From Dongia rigui (GTDB taxonomy: Bacteria > Pseudomonadota > Alphaproteobacteria > Dongiales > Dongiaceae): a stretch of DNA of 64,000 nt. The DNA is taken from the NCBI RefSeq assembly GCF_034044635.1, contig NZ_JAXCLX010000003.1:603789-667788 (forward strand), given 5' to 3'. The position numbers and the translations under genes were made by a program. Below the pieces are notes generated by a model. That model searched no databases and had not been told where the DNA came from. It saw only the letters and a program-made list of their open reading frames with translations. Shown piece after piece: positions 16,757 through 25,058 of the stretch (position 1 is the stretch's first letter; each line of letters opens with the position of its first letter).

Positions 16757-19641
16757 TGCTCGCCTGCGATACATATACTCTGGCGTTAGGATGTGACTGT
16801 TAATACTCTTTAAGATTGCTTTTGTTTTTTTAGACTCTTAAAAGTAGCAGATTAGATTGCCTTATTGCGTCTTCCTTTGGGGGATGAAACGCGATGTTAG
16901 AGCAACTCCTCAGCTACTTTCTTCCCAATGCTGGCGATGTCCGGCAGCGCGTCGCCGCCAAACCGGTCGCGATTTTTCTCGGCATTCTTATCCTCGCCGT
17001 CACGCTGACCTACGGCGCTGACACGGTCGATATCCTCGGCAACATAGCTGGGGACAGATTCAGCAAGATCGACCTGGATTGGTCATTTACCACGACCACT
17101 GTCTCGGTCACGCTCCTCGTTGTTTTTGCCATTCTCGTCTACTTGTTCTACTTCACCACTAAATGGCAGATCGCGCTTTGGTCTCGAAGCGTCTTTTCCG
17201 GATATAGATCTGTACCCGGCCAATCGAACAAAAGCGCCAGGCCGGTATTCGGGGTGGAGAACATTGAGCTGCTTGGCGGCGTGGAGGCTTTGTTCGAACA
17301 ATTTGACACAAGCACCCATGCCGAAACGGACGCCAAGCTTCCCTTGCAGGAGCTCTACGAACGGCGACTCAAAGACGAGTTAAATAAGTGGCAGGAATCC
17401 CAGAGGGCTGTCGAGCGCATTGGCCGCATTTTCAGAGTCGCCAGGCCCGGGATCTGGGGTGCCGTAACGAATCTTCTTTCCTATTTGCAGCCGAACAAAT
17501 TCAGCGATTTCATAGAATATCGGCGCCAGCGAAAAGATGCACGAGCCCTGGATCCGCGAGGTGCGATTTACCAGAAGACGCAAGAAGAGCAAGCCAAAGC
17601 GCTCATCGCTGCGGCCGCCGGACTGCTGCAGGAGCTTAGGCGTCTGAATGTCTATTTGCGATCACTGCGATCAAGGGAAGAGCGGAAGAAGTCGACTGAA
17701 GCCAACGATATACCTGATCAGACTTCAGACGCTCAGACTTCAAATACTCCGGCTCCAAACGGTCAGGTTTCAAATGTGCAGATTCCAGTTGAGAAGCTGA
17801 CACTTCGTTGGCAAGGCGCAGAGCTCTGCCGCGATTATCTTGAGCGGCTGAACGAGATACTAAGCGACCCGAACCTCCGCGCCGACGCGGTAAAGAGCTT
17901 CGGCGAATTTCTGCACAGGGAAATGCCAGGCGGCGACTTTCTTGAGCATCTGAATTCTCTACGCCAGGAAATTGACACCGCAATTCAAGATACACCTTTT
18001 TTGCCGACGTCCCGATGCATGGATGTCAGTCGGCAATTTTCGCAATTGGGCGCGCTACTTAAGGCAACGAGCCTCGGGTCTGGCGAAAGTAAGCTCGATG
18101 AGTACCCGATTGACTATTACATCGACGCTCGACATCAGGAACCACCGGATTCCACTATTCTCGAGGCGAAAGCAGACATACTGGCGCCAGAACAGCTGAA
18201 ACAAAACGAAACGGCTCGAGAAAATGTCCGGCAATCCGTCATTTCGCTCACTCTATTCACATTGTCAGCGTTCATTCTTGCTGTTGCCGGTCCCATAATC
18301 TTTCGCCCGAATAGCTGGGCGATAGCACTTTGGCCCGTCGCTGCAGGCCTATGTGCCGTGTTCGCCCATATACATTACTTGTCGGCATGCCGATCTGCCG
18401 TGCGTCTGGCGGCTATAGAAAGCTACCTGTGGCAACTGGCCATCTACCGCTCGGCTGCACCCAAGCCCTTGCTGGTGACGCGCAGGCGGCTTGGGGATCT
18501 TCAAAAGTGGCGCCTGTGGTTTGTGTTCTGGCTGATCATCTTCACTCCAAGCTGTGCTGGTGCTCTTTTGCTCAGACATGATTTTGGCACTTCTCAGACG
18601 GACGCACCTACTGCTTCCCAAACGGACGAACGATCTCCTGTCGGCCGAAGCTATCGCTACCTTTACATCAAACATCACATCATCGGGCCATTCAAAGTGA
18701 CTGCCGACAATGTCGGCAATGTCGTCGGCTGGAAGGTTGCTTGGCTAAAAAATCCTCCCGAGGTGCGCAGCAAGGACAGTCTGATCGGCACGACTATTGT
18801 CGGCGAGTGCGGCAAAAATAGTAGAGTTGCATCGCCAGTTTCCTGGTCGGAATGGCAAAAAACAGTGGGGCTGATCGACAACAAAAACACCTGTTCACCC
18901 GTCATCGATTTTCCAGTCGTCAATGACGCCAAGCTCGGAACGGGAGGACCGGTGCCAGTTTCAGTATTCATTGACCGACCTGTTCTGCTCTCCGCTTCTA
19001 CGTTGGCGGAAACACGCGAGGAAGGTGCGACGACAAACCCGGACCAGCCGACGCTGGAAGTACCATCACCGCAAATCAAGTTTGTAGGCCCAACAACGCC
19101 CGCAGAATTGACTGTGAAGGTTGATCATGGCTCGTGTGGACAGGCATGCCCGACCGGTACGTCTGGTGCCGCTGCAGCACCTATGGAGACAAATATCTGG
19201 CTGCCTCGTCGCGGCGCAAAGGCCATTTCACTTTGGTTCAAGGTCAATTGCCCGCAACGCGAGGAGGCCACGAAGAAGGCTGCAAGTTCCAGTCACTGTG
19301 CGGACGAGAAAAAGCCTTTTAATGAAGAATTGAACCGCACGATGCACAGCTCGGCGGATGATCTGGCACAGTTCGTAAAGGCCAATGCAGGCGCTAGTTT
19401 TGTTGTCATTGGTTACACCGACGATCTGGGCAGCCGGCTTTACAACAAGATGCTGTCTCAAGAGCGTGCCAATTTTGTTATCGATCTCATGCGCGCTCAG
19501 AACACCGGTCAGTTGGAAATCGACAGCTTTGCCGTGGGCAGCGACTTTCCCTGGATCAGACAGGACTCACCGACCGAGTTTCAGTCGCTCAATCGACGGG
19601 TCGATATCCTAGCGCTTCCGCGAAATCCCCCGACGAAGTAG
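16757..19641 (+). other. AT-richer block of probable foreign origin
   Basis: From the end of the EAL gene to the amber codon at 19639-19641 the base composition and codon use change: the leader is visibly AT-rich (a T-run around 16825-16832) and the single gene uses A/T-ending codons much more than its neighbours. At 19642 the sequence returns abruptly to GC-rich chemoreceptor coding sequence lacking its 5' part. No transposase, integrase, terminal inverted repeat or target duplication was found at the edges. The left edge is only placed approximately. Confidence 0.6.
16894..19641 (+). CDS. Large five-span membrane protein with C-terminal OmpA-like peptidoglycan-binding domain
   Basis: The 915-residue protein was not matched to a named family. 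In order it has two membrane spans (about 24-42 and 68-88), a long, largely helical, charged cytoplasmic region (about 90-445) with a Gln/Ser/Thr/Pro linker near 270-298, three more spans (about 449-470, 475-497, 540-560), a periplasmic region with six or more cysteines, and an OmpA C-terminal domain (about 776-908). That domain keeps the Asp and Arg that bind diaminopimelate (Asp843 in GYTDD and Arg858 in LSQERAN) and the closing NRRVDI. It therefore probably ties the inner membrane to the cell wall. GGGGGAT precedes the start by about 11 bases. Its composition differs from the neighbours, and its stop codon abuts a truncated chemoreceptor. Confidence 0.75.
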   Translation: MLEQLLSYFLPNAGDVRQRVAAKPVAIFLGILILAVTLTYGADTVDILGNIAGDRFSKIDLDWSFTTTTVSVTLLVVFAILVYLFYFTTKWQIALWSRSVFSGYRSVPGQSNKSARPVFGVENIELLGGVEALFEQFDTSTHAETDAKLPLQELYERRLKDELNKWQESQRAVERIGRIFRVARPGIWGAVTNLLSYLQPNKFSDFIEYRRQRKDARALDPRGAIYQKTQEEQAKALIAAAAGLLQELRRLNVYLRSLRSREERKKSTEANDIPDQTSDAQTSNTPAPNGQVSNVQIPVEKLTLRWQGAELCRDYLERLNEILSDPNLRADAVKSFGEFLHREMPGGDFLEHLNSLRQEIDTAIQDTPFLPTSRCMDVSRQFSQLGALLKATSLGSGESKLDEYPIDYYIDARHQEPPDSTILEAKADILAPEQLKQNETARENVRQSVISLTLFTLSAFILAVAGPIIFRPNSWAIALWPVAAGLCAVFAHIHYLSACRSAVRLAAIESYLWQLAIYRSAAPKPLLVTRRRLGDLQKWRLWFVFWLIIFTPSCAGALLLRHDFGTSQTDAPTASQTDERSPVGRSYRYLYIKHHIIGPFKVTADNVGNVVGWKVAWLKNPPEVRSKDSLIGTTIVGECGKNSRVASPVSWSEWQKTVGLIDNKNTCSPVIDFPVVNDAKLGTGGPVPVSVFIDRPVLLSASTLAETREEGATTNPDQPTLEVPSPQIKFVGPTTPAELTVKVDHGSCGQACPTGTSGAAAAPMETNIWLPRRGAKAISLWFKVNCPQREEATKKAASSSHCADEKKPFNEELNRTMHSSADDLAQFVKANAGASFVVIGYTDDLGSRLYNKMLSQERANFVIDLMRAQNTGQLEIDSFAVGSDFPWIRQDSPTEFQSLNRRVDILALPRNPPTK

Positions 19642-20046
19642 GCCACGATCGAGGCGGCGCGGGCCGGCGAGGCCGGCAAGGGTTTTGCCGTGGTGGCGTC
19701 GGAAGTGAAAAGCCTCGCCGTGCAGACCTCGAAGGCGACCGAAGAGATTTCCGGCCAGGTCGGCGCCATTCAGGGGGCAACCGGCGGTGTCGTCTCCGCG
19801 ATCCATGAATTCGGCAGCACGATCGACACCATCAACGATGTCACCAGTGCGATTTCCGCGGCGGTCGAGGAGCAGAACGCGGCAACGCAGGAAGTCGCCC
19901 GCAACATCGACCAGGTGACGCAGGCGTCCAACGAAAGCGGCGCCGATGCCGCCAAGGTCCTGACCGCCGCCAACGAGCTGGCCGAAAACGCCCGGATATT
20001 GTCGGACGCTGTCGACAATTTCCTGAAGCAGATTAGGGCGATGTAG
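19642..20046 (+). pseudogene. 3' remnant of a methyl-accepting chemotaxis protein gene
   Basis: These 134 codons encode only the descending arm of a chemoreceptor signalling hairpin, beginning exactly inside the universally conserved tip ([23 protein letters not shown]) and running to a normal stop. The ligand-binding domain, membrane spans, HAMP and ascending arm are absent and are not found upstream. The remnant is in the same reading frame as the preceding 915-codon gene and follows its TAG directly, with no start codon or ribosome-binding site of its own apart from an internal GTG at 19690. It is unlikely to make a working receptor. The remnant has the host-like GC-rich codon use. Confidence 0.88.
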
Positions 20047-20133
20047 CGACCTTCACGAAAAATAAACCATCCTCCGGGATCATGGCGGCGATCGCGGCCC
20101 CTTCGGGCCGCTGCTACGGATGGCAACACCTTG

Positions 20134-21189
20134 ATGCCCGATACCGGCCACCCGAAGCCCCAGCGGCCACGCAAGCCCGGGGTGAAGAATATCAGCCTGG
20201 CGCTGCAGGGCGGCGGGTCGCATGGCGCCTTCACCTGGGGCGTCATGCATCGCCTCATCAGCGAGCCGCGCTTTTATATCGACGGCCTCTCCGGCACCAG
20301 CGCCGGCGGCATGAATGCCGCGGTCTTTGCCGACGGATTCTTGAAAGGCAAGCGCCAGGGTGCCATCGACGCACTGCAGGCCTTCTGGATGGGTGTGTCG
20401 GAGCTCAATCCCCTGCCGCGCGCGATCCCCCGTGGCATTCCCGGCATCTCCGAAGGCTGGGATGTGGACCGTGACCCGACCTTCATGTGGCTCGATTATG
20501 CGACAAGGCTTTTGGCGCCACGCCAGATGAATCCGTTGAAAGTCGATCCACTCGGCAATCTGCTGCGCGAGCTGGTCGATTTCGAAAATCTGCGGGCGCA
20601 CCCGGAAGTGAAGATGTTCGTCACCGCGTCCAACGTGCGCACCTGCCGCTCGCGCATCTTCCGCACGCCGGAGATTTCGGCCGAGGCCTTGATGGCGTCC
20701 GCCTGCCTGCCGCTGCTGTTCGAGGCGGTCGAGGTCGAGGGCGAGTTCTATTGGGATGGCGGCTATCTCGGCAACCCGGCGATCCATCCCCTGATCCACG
20801 AATGCGACAGTTCCGATGTCGTCATCGTGCAGATCAACCCGATGAACCGCCCCGATGTGCCCGTCAGCGCCCGCGACATCCTCAACCGCATCAATGAGAT
20901 GACCTTCAACGCCAGTCTGGTGCGCGAGATGGAGGGCTTTGCCACCATCACGCGGCTCATCGAAAGCGGCGAGCTGCACAACGACCGCTACACCGCCGTG
21001 CGCTTCCATGAGATCAGCGCAGAGGTGGAACTGGCCGAGATGGGCTCCCTGAGCAAGATGAACACCGAGCGGGCGTTCCTCGAGCACCTGCACCAGCTCG
21101 GCTATGAAACCGCCGACAAATGGGTCACGACGAATTTCGACCGCATCGGCTGGGAAAGCACGATGGATCTCACCGCCAAGTTTGGCTGA
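20134..21189 (+). CDS. Patatin-like phospholipase
   Basis: This 351-residue patatin-family lipid acyl hydrolase has the oxyanion-hole motif GGGSHGAF (residues 26-33), the nucleophile Ser56 in GTSAGG and the catalytic Asp208 in YWDGGY, forming the Ser-Asp dyad. No signal peptide is present, so it acts in the cytoplasm or on the inner leaflet. Related proteins release fatty acids from phospholipids; some take part in polyhydroxybutyrate turnover. ATG at 20134 is preferred over a TTG one codon earlier. It is probably its own transcription unit, with a palindromic repeat immediately after the stop. Confidence 0.9.
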   Translation: MPDTGHPKPQRPRKPGVKNISLALQGGGSHGAFTWGVMHRLISEPRFYIDGLSGTSAGGMNAAVFADGFLKGKRQGAIDALQAFWMGVSELNPLPRAIPRGIPGISEGWDVDRDPTFMWLDYATRLLAPRQMNPLKVDPLGNLLRELVDFENLRAHPEVKMFVTASNVRTCRSRIFRTPEISAEALMASACLPLLFEAVEVEGEFYWDGGYLGNPAIHPLIHECDSSDVVIVQINPMNRPDVPVSARDILNRINEMTFNASLVREMEGFATITRLIESGELHNDRYTAVRFHEISAEVELAEMGSLSKMNTERAFLEHLHQLGYETADKWVTTNFDRIGWESTMDLTAKFG

Positions 21190-21205
21190 GGTCCATCCTT
21201 TTTCC

Positions 21206-21313
21206 GCGTCATGCCCGGGCTTGACCCGGGCACCCACTCTCCCAACTGCACCAGTGGATCCCCGGTCCCGCCGACGCATGTCGGCATGCGCCGACAGGGC
21301 CCGGGGATGACGT
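21206..21313. repeat. Dispersed palindromic repeat, copy A
   Basis: The element opens with CGTCATGCCCGGGC, continues TTGACCCGGGCACCCAC, and closes with GGCCCGGGGATGACG, giving complementary ends and internal hairpins. A second copy with the same opening and closing words is at 50088-50178. The centre carries an extra GCCGAC/GTCGGC-rich palindrome absent from the other copy. Both lie between genes, just after a stop codon. Confidence 0.8.
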
Positions 21314-21332
21314 CAACAAAAGTTCAAGCCCC

Positions 21333-22082
21333 TCACCCCTTCGCCCGCGTCTTCTTCTTCCTGGCCCACATGTTGAGGAACTCGACCAGCGCCGAGAAGG
21401 CGATGGCGAAGTAGAGATAGGCCTTCGGGATGTGGAAGTGCAGGCCCTCGCCCAGGAGCGCCATGCCGATGAGCAGCAGGAAGGAAAGACACAGCATCTT
21501 CACGGTGGGATGCTCGTCGACGAATCGACCAACCGCACCGGCGGCCAAAATCATGACGATCATCGCGGCGACGACGGCCGCCACCATGACGGAGAGATGA
21601 TCCGCCATGCCGACCGCGGTGATGACGCTGTCCAGCGAGAAGACGATATCGAGGATGGCGATCTGCACGATGGCGGCGGCAAGGCTCATATATTTGCCGC
21701 TCTTGGTCGCTTCGCTGCCGCCTTCGACATGATGGTGAATTTCGGTCGTCGCCTTGGCGAGCAGGAACAGGCCGCCGCCCAGCAGGATGACGTCACGCCA
21801 GGAGAGGTCGAAGACATGCTCCGGCCCGAACCAGTCAATGCTGAAGATCGGCGTGGTGAGGCCCGCCACCCAGGCGATGGAAGCAAGCAGCAGCAATCGG
21901 GTGCCCAAGGCCAGCAACAGGCCGACGCGGCGCGCCAGCATCTGCTTTTCCGGGGCGCAGCGGCTGGCGACAATCTGGACGAACAGCAGATTATCGATGC
22001 CGAGCACGATCTCAAGCGCGGCCAAGGTGAGGAAACTCAAGATCACATTCGGATCGGTAAGCAATTCGAGCATCGCCTGCAT
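21333..22082 (-). CDS. TerC-family integral membrane protein
   Basis: This 249-residue protein has about seven to eight membrane spans and the two acidic family motifs, EIVLGIDN in the first span and DIVFSLDSV in the central span, whose aspartates are proposed metal-binding residues. TerC-family proteins are implicated in tellurite resistance and, in better-studied members such as Alx and MeeF/MeeY, in manganese export. A short histidine-bearing loop (EIHHHVEGG) follows the third span. The C-terminus is basic and cytoplasmic (ARKKKTRAKG). The leader contains a small hairpin, but the manganese riboswitch often found before such genes was not recognised. Confidence 0.88.
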   Translation of the reverse strand: MQAMLELLTDPNVILSFLTLAALEIVLGIDNLLFVQIVASRCAPEKQMLARRVGLLLALGTRLLLLASIAWVAGLTTPIFSIDWFGPEHVFDLSWRDVILLGGGLFLLAKATTEIHHHVEGGSEATKSGKYMSLAAAIVQIAILDIVFSLDSVITAVGMADHLSVMVAAVVAAMIVMILAAGAVGRFVDEHPTVKMLCLSFLLLIGMALLGEGLHFHIPKAYLYFAIAFSALVEFLNMWARKKKTRAKG

Positions 22083-22382
22083 CGCCCCTAATTTATTGAA
22101 TTAATTTGCTATTCCCCCGGGTGGCCGTGCCTGGCTGAACAAAGCCAGACGCACTGCCGCATGTGGGGCCACAGATAAGGAGCCGCTCCGAAAAGTCAAT
22201 GCGGGCAGGAATCTATCAGTGACGCGCTGACAGCCTCAGTCAACCGGCGTATGCTTTCTTGGTTGCTTTTTCATGTCACTTATCGAGCTTGGGTCGCGAT
22301 TGCATCAGCTGCGGCGCCCGCAAGGACCTCGAAGTCATGACGCGAACGTGCCCCTCGCTCTATCATCCGAGGAGGCGTGACC
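22083..22382. other. Intergenic region between divergent TerC and DUF2189 genes
   Basis: These 300 bases hold the promoters of both divergent genes. An AT-rich patch (22090-22112) lies just before the TerC start, with a perfect hairpin CTGGCT-gaacaa-AGCCAG at 22131-22148 in the TerC leader. An AGGAGG ribosome-binding site at 22370-22375 serves the rightward gene. No convincing gene or riboswitch was seen. Confidence 0.5.
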
Positions 22383-23255
22383 ATGGCAGAATCCATCCGC
22401 AACCCGCTGGAATGGGGCTGGGACCAAATCCGACACGGTGCCCATGCGATCGAAGCGCTGAGCGAATCCGCCAACCGGCCCCATGAAGAGGTGACGGCAC
22501 CACCGCATGTGCGGTCGATTGAAATCGGCGATTTCCGCGAAATCTTCCAGCGCGCCTGGAGCGATTTTGGCGCCTATCGCACCGATGTCTTCTTCTTGGT
22601 CGTCGTCTATCCCATCATCGGCATCGTCATGGCGCGCATGGCCTTCGGCTATGACATGCTGCCACTGCTCTTTCCCATGGCCTCCGGTTTTGCCCTCATC
22701 GGTCCCTTTGCGGGCCTGAGCCTCTATGAAATGAGCCGACGCCGCGAGCTGGGCGAAGAGGTCAGCTGGCGCAATGCCTTTGGCGTGCTGGACTCACCCG
22801 CCATCGGCTCGGTCCTGCTGCTGGGCCTCGTCCTCTGCGCCGTCTTCGTCTGCTGGATGGCCACGGCCTGGGCGCTCTACACCACCATCATGGGGCCGGA
22901 AACGCCCCTCAACATGACGCAGTTCATCGACAGCGTGTTCAGGACACAACAGGGCTGGGCTTTGATCGTGGTGGGCTGCGGCGTCGGCTTCCTCTACGCC
23001 TGCCTCGCCTTGGCGGTCAGCGTCGTCTCGTTCCCGCTGCTGCTCGACCGCGATGTGGGATTGGGGATGGCGATCCAGACCTCGTTCCGGGCGGTCGCAC
23101 AGAATCCGCTGCCGATGGCCGCCTGGGGCATCATCGTCGCCGCGCTGCTGGTCCTCGGCTCGCTGCCCTTCTTCGCCGGATTGATTGTGGTGATGCCGGT
23201 GCTGGGTCATGCCACCTGGCATCTCTATCGCCGCGTGGTGCGGCCGCGCCTCTAG
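22383..23255 (+). CDS. DUF2189-family integral membrane protein
   Basis: This 290-residue protein has about six membrane spans after a hydrophilic N-terminus of roughly 60 residues. The segment RTDVFFLVVVYPIIGIVMARMAFGYDMLPLLFP, read in pieces, and the following SGFALIGPFAGLSLYEMSRRRE match the DUF2189 family, whose function is unknown. Start choice is firm: AGGAGG at 22370-22375 is 7 bases from this ATG, while the in-frame GTG at 22377 is too close to it. The gene ends 6 bases before the end of the convergent SulP gene. Confidence 0.85.
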   Translation: MAESIRNPLEWGWDQIRHGAHAIEALSESANRPHEEVTAPPHVRSIEIGDFREIFQRAWSDFGAYRTDVFFLVVVYPIIGIVMARMAFGYDMLPLLFPMASGFALIGPFAGLSLYEMSRRRELGEEVSWRNAFGVLDSPAIGSVLLLGLVLCAVFVCWMATAWALYTTIMGPETPLNMTQFIDSVFRTQQGWALIVVGCGVGFLYACLALAVSVVSFPLLLDRDVGLGMAIQTSFRAVAQNPLPMAAWGIIVAALLVLGSLPFFAGLIVVMPVLGHATWHLYRRVVRPRL

Positions 23256-23261
23256 GCTAAT

Positions 23262-24962
23262 TCAAGCCTTCTCCTCGGCGATCGCGGCGCGCGCGGTTTC
23301 GACCGCCGCGTCGCGGTCGGCGGCGAAGCGTACCATTGGCCGCTTCACGCCGAAGGATTTCAACGTATGACGCACGGACGCATCAGCCGCCGAGATGACG
23401 ATATGGGCACCGCGCTTATGCGCCTTCTTGAGAAACGCCTCGATGGTGGCGGCGGCGGTTGAATCGAGAATGGGGACGGCCGCGAAATCGACGATGACCG
23501 CCTTGGGCTGCGCGCCGATGCGGTCGAAGGCGGCGCCCACACTGGCCGCGGCGCCGAAGAAGAAGGCCCCGGAAATGCGACAGATGAGGATATCGCGGTC
23601 CAGCCCCTCGTAACGCTCGCGCGTGCCACTCGCATCATCCGCCTGATCCTCGGCAAAGAGCGGCCTACTATGCGTCTCGACCGCCACCGCCTGGGACATC
23701 CGGTGCAGCATCAGCAGCGCCGAGAGGCAGAAGCCGGTGAGGATGCCGTTGATGAGATCGCTGAAGATGGTGACGAGGAAGGTCGACATCAGCACCAGCG
23801 CATCGGCGCGCGAGGCTTTCAGCAACGCCGCAAAGGCGTGTTTCTCCGCCATGTTCCAGGCAACGGTCGCGAGCACACCCGCGAGGGCTGCGAGCGGGAT
23901 GAAGGATGCCAAGGGGGCTGCCACCAGCATGAAGACAAGGAGGAACCCCGCATGCAGCATGCCGGAGATCGGTCCCCGCGCGCCGGCGCGCACATTGGTG
24001 GCAGTGCGCGCGATGGTACCGGTGACGCAGATGCCGCCGAAAAGGGCCGAGGCGATGTTGGCCACCCCTTGCGCCACCAATTCGCAATTCGACCGATGCC
24101 GCCGTCCCGTCATGCTGTCGGCAACGACGGCGGAGAGCAGGCTTTCGATGCTGCCGAGGAGGGCAAAGGACAGTGCCGCCGGCAGCATTTCGACGATGCG
24201 GTCATAGCTGATCGGCGGCAAGGCTGGCAGCGGCAAGGTGCTGGGGATACCGCCAAAGCGCGTGCCGATGGTCTCGACCGGCAGACCCAGCAGGGCCGCA
24301 CCCACCGACGCGGCACCCACGGCGATGAGGAGGCCCGGCCAATTGGGGCGGTAGCGGCGCAAGCCGACGATGAGGATGATGGTGAGGAGCGCCAGCGCGA
24401 AAGCGGCGACATTGAAACTCGGCGCAGCAGCGATGAGCGCCGGCACCTTCTCGATCAACTCGCCAGGTTCCTTGCCCTGGAGCGTCAGGCCGAAGAGATC
24501 CTTCACCTGGCTTGCAAAGATGATGACGGCGATGCCGGCCGTGAAGCCGATCGTCACCGGATAGGGGATGTATTTGACGAAGGTGCCGAGCCTCAGCAAC
24601 CCCACCGCGAGCAGGATGATGCCCGACATCAGGACGGCGAGCAGCAGCCCGTCGACGCCATGCACGGTTACCGTCGCCGCCACCAGCACGATGAAGGCAC
24701 CGGCAGGCCCGCCGATCTGGAACCGGCTGCCGCCCATTGCCGAAATAATGAACCCGCCGACGATGGCGGTATAGAGACCACGATCCGGCGTGACGCCGGA
24801 GGCGACCGCGATGGCCATGGAGAGCGGCAGGGCGACAATGGCCACGGTCAGCCCGGCAATGACATCGGCGCGGAAATCGGCGGCGCGGTAACCTTCGCGC
24901 AGGACCGTCACCAGCTTCGGGGTGAAAAGCTCGACGAAACTGGGCTGATGCACGGTGTTCAC
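23262..24962 (-). CDS. SulP-family inorganic anion transporter with STAS domain
   Basis: The 566-residue protein has a membrane domain of the SulP/SLC26 family (residues about 30-410; signature ADVIAGLTVAIVALPLSMAIA and TGTIARTATNVRAG) and a C-terminal cytoplasmic STAS domain (about 435-560). SulP carriers move sulfate, bicarbonate, nitrate or C4-dicarboxylates such as succinate by proton or sodium symport or exchange. No carbonic anhydrase gene is nearby to suggest bicarbonate. The start is a GTG with AGGCG upstream. It is convergent with the DUF2189 gene. Confidence 0.9.
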   Translation of the reverse strand: MNTVHQPSFVELFTPKLVTVLREGYRAADFRADVIAGLTVAIVALPLSMAIAVASGVTPDRGLYTAIVGGFIISAMGGSRFQIGGPAGAFIVLVAATVTVHGVDGLLLAVLMSGIILLAVGLLRLGTFVKYIPYPVTIGFTAGIAVIIFASQVKDLFGLTLQGKEPGELIEKVPALIAAAPSFNVAAFALALLTIILIVGLRRYRPNWPGLLIAVGAASVGAALLGLPVETIGTRFGGIPSTLPLPALPPISYDRIVEMLPAALSFALLGSIESLLSAVVADSMTGRRHRSNCELVAQGVANIASALFGGICVTGTIARTATNVRAGARGPISGMLHAGFLLVFMLVAAPLASFIPLAALAGVLATVAWNMAEKHAFAALLKASRADALVLMSTFLVTIFSDLINGILTGFCLSALLMLHRMSQAVAVETHSRPLFAEDQADDASGTRERYEGLDRDILICRISGAFFFGAAASVGAAFDRIGAQPKAVIVDFAAVPILDSTAAATIEAFLKKAHKRGAHIVISAADASVRHTLKSFGVKRPMVRFAADRDAAVETARAAIAEEKA

Positions 24963-25058
24963 AGCGGCGCCTGACCGGATTGCCAGTGGATGACTGTATT
25001 ACAGTTAGTCGGTGTTGAAACTGGAAGTCAAGCGAATGGGTGTGGCGCCGCAGCGGTA

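Noticed and set aside
17700-17790. CRISPR-like or iteron repeats in the large membrane protein gene
   Set aside because: The repeated words are irregular and encode a Gln/Ser/Thr/Pro linker; spacing is not constant.
16894-19641. Zorya-type anti-phage system
   Set aside because: Zorya needs a MotA-like ZorA with an OmpA-domain ZorB and nuclease or helicase partners; here one chain carries the OmpA domain and no partner gene is adjacent.
22083-22260. Possible yybP-ykoY manganese riboswitch in the TerC leader
   Set aside because: TerC-family genes are often preceded by one, so I read the leader on the minus strand, but the conserved words and junction order were not recognisable; only a 6-base hairpin was found.
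23670-24974. 434-codon frame antisense to the SulP gene
   Set aside because: Composition (Arg/His/Gln/Asp-rich, no hydrophobic core) is that of an antisense shadow of a GC-rich gene.
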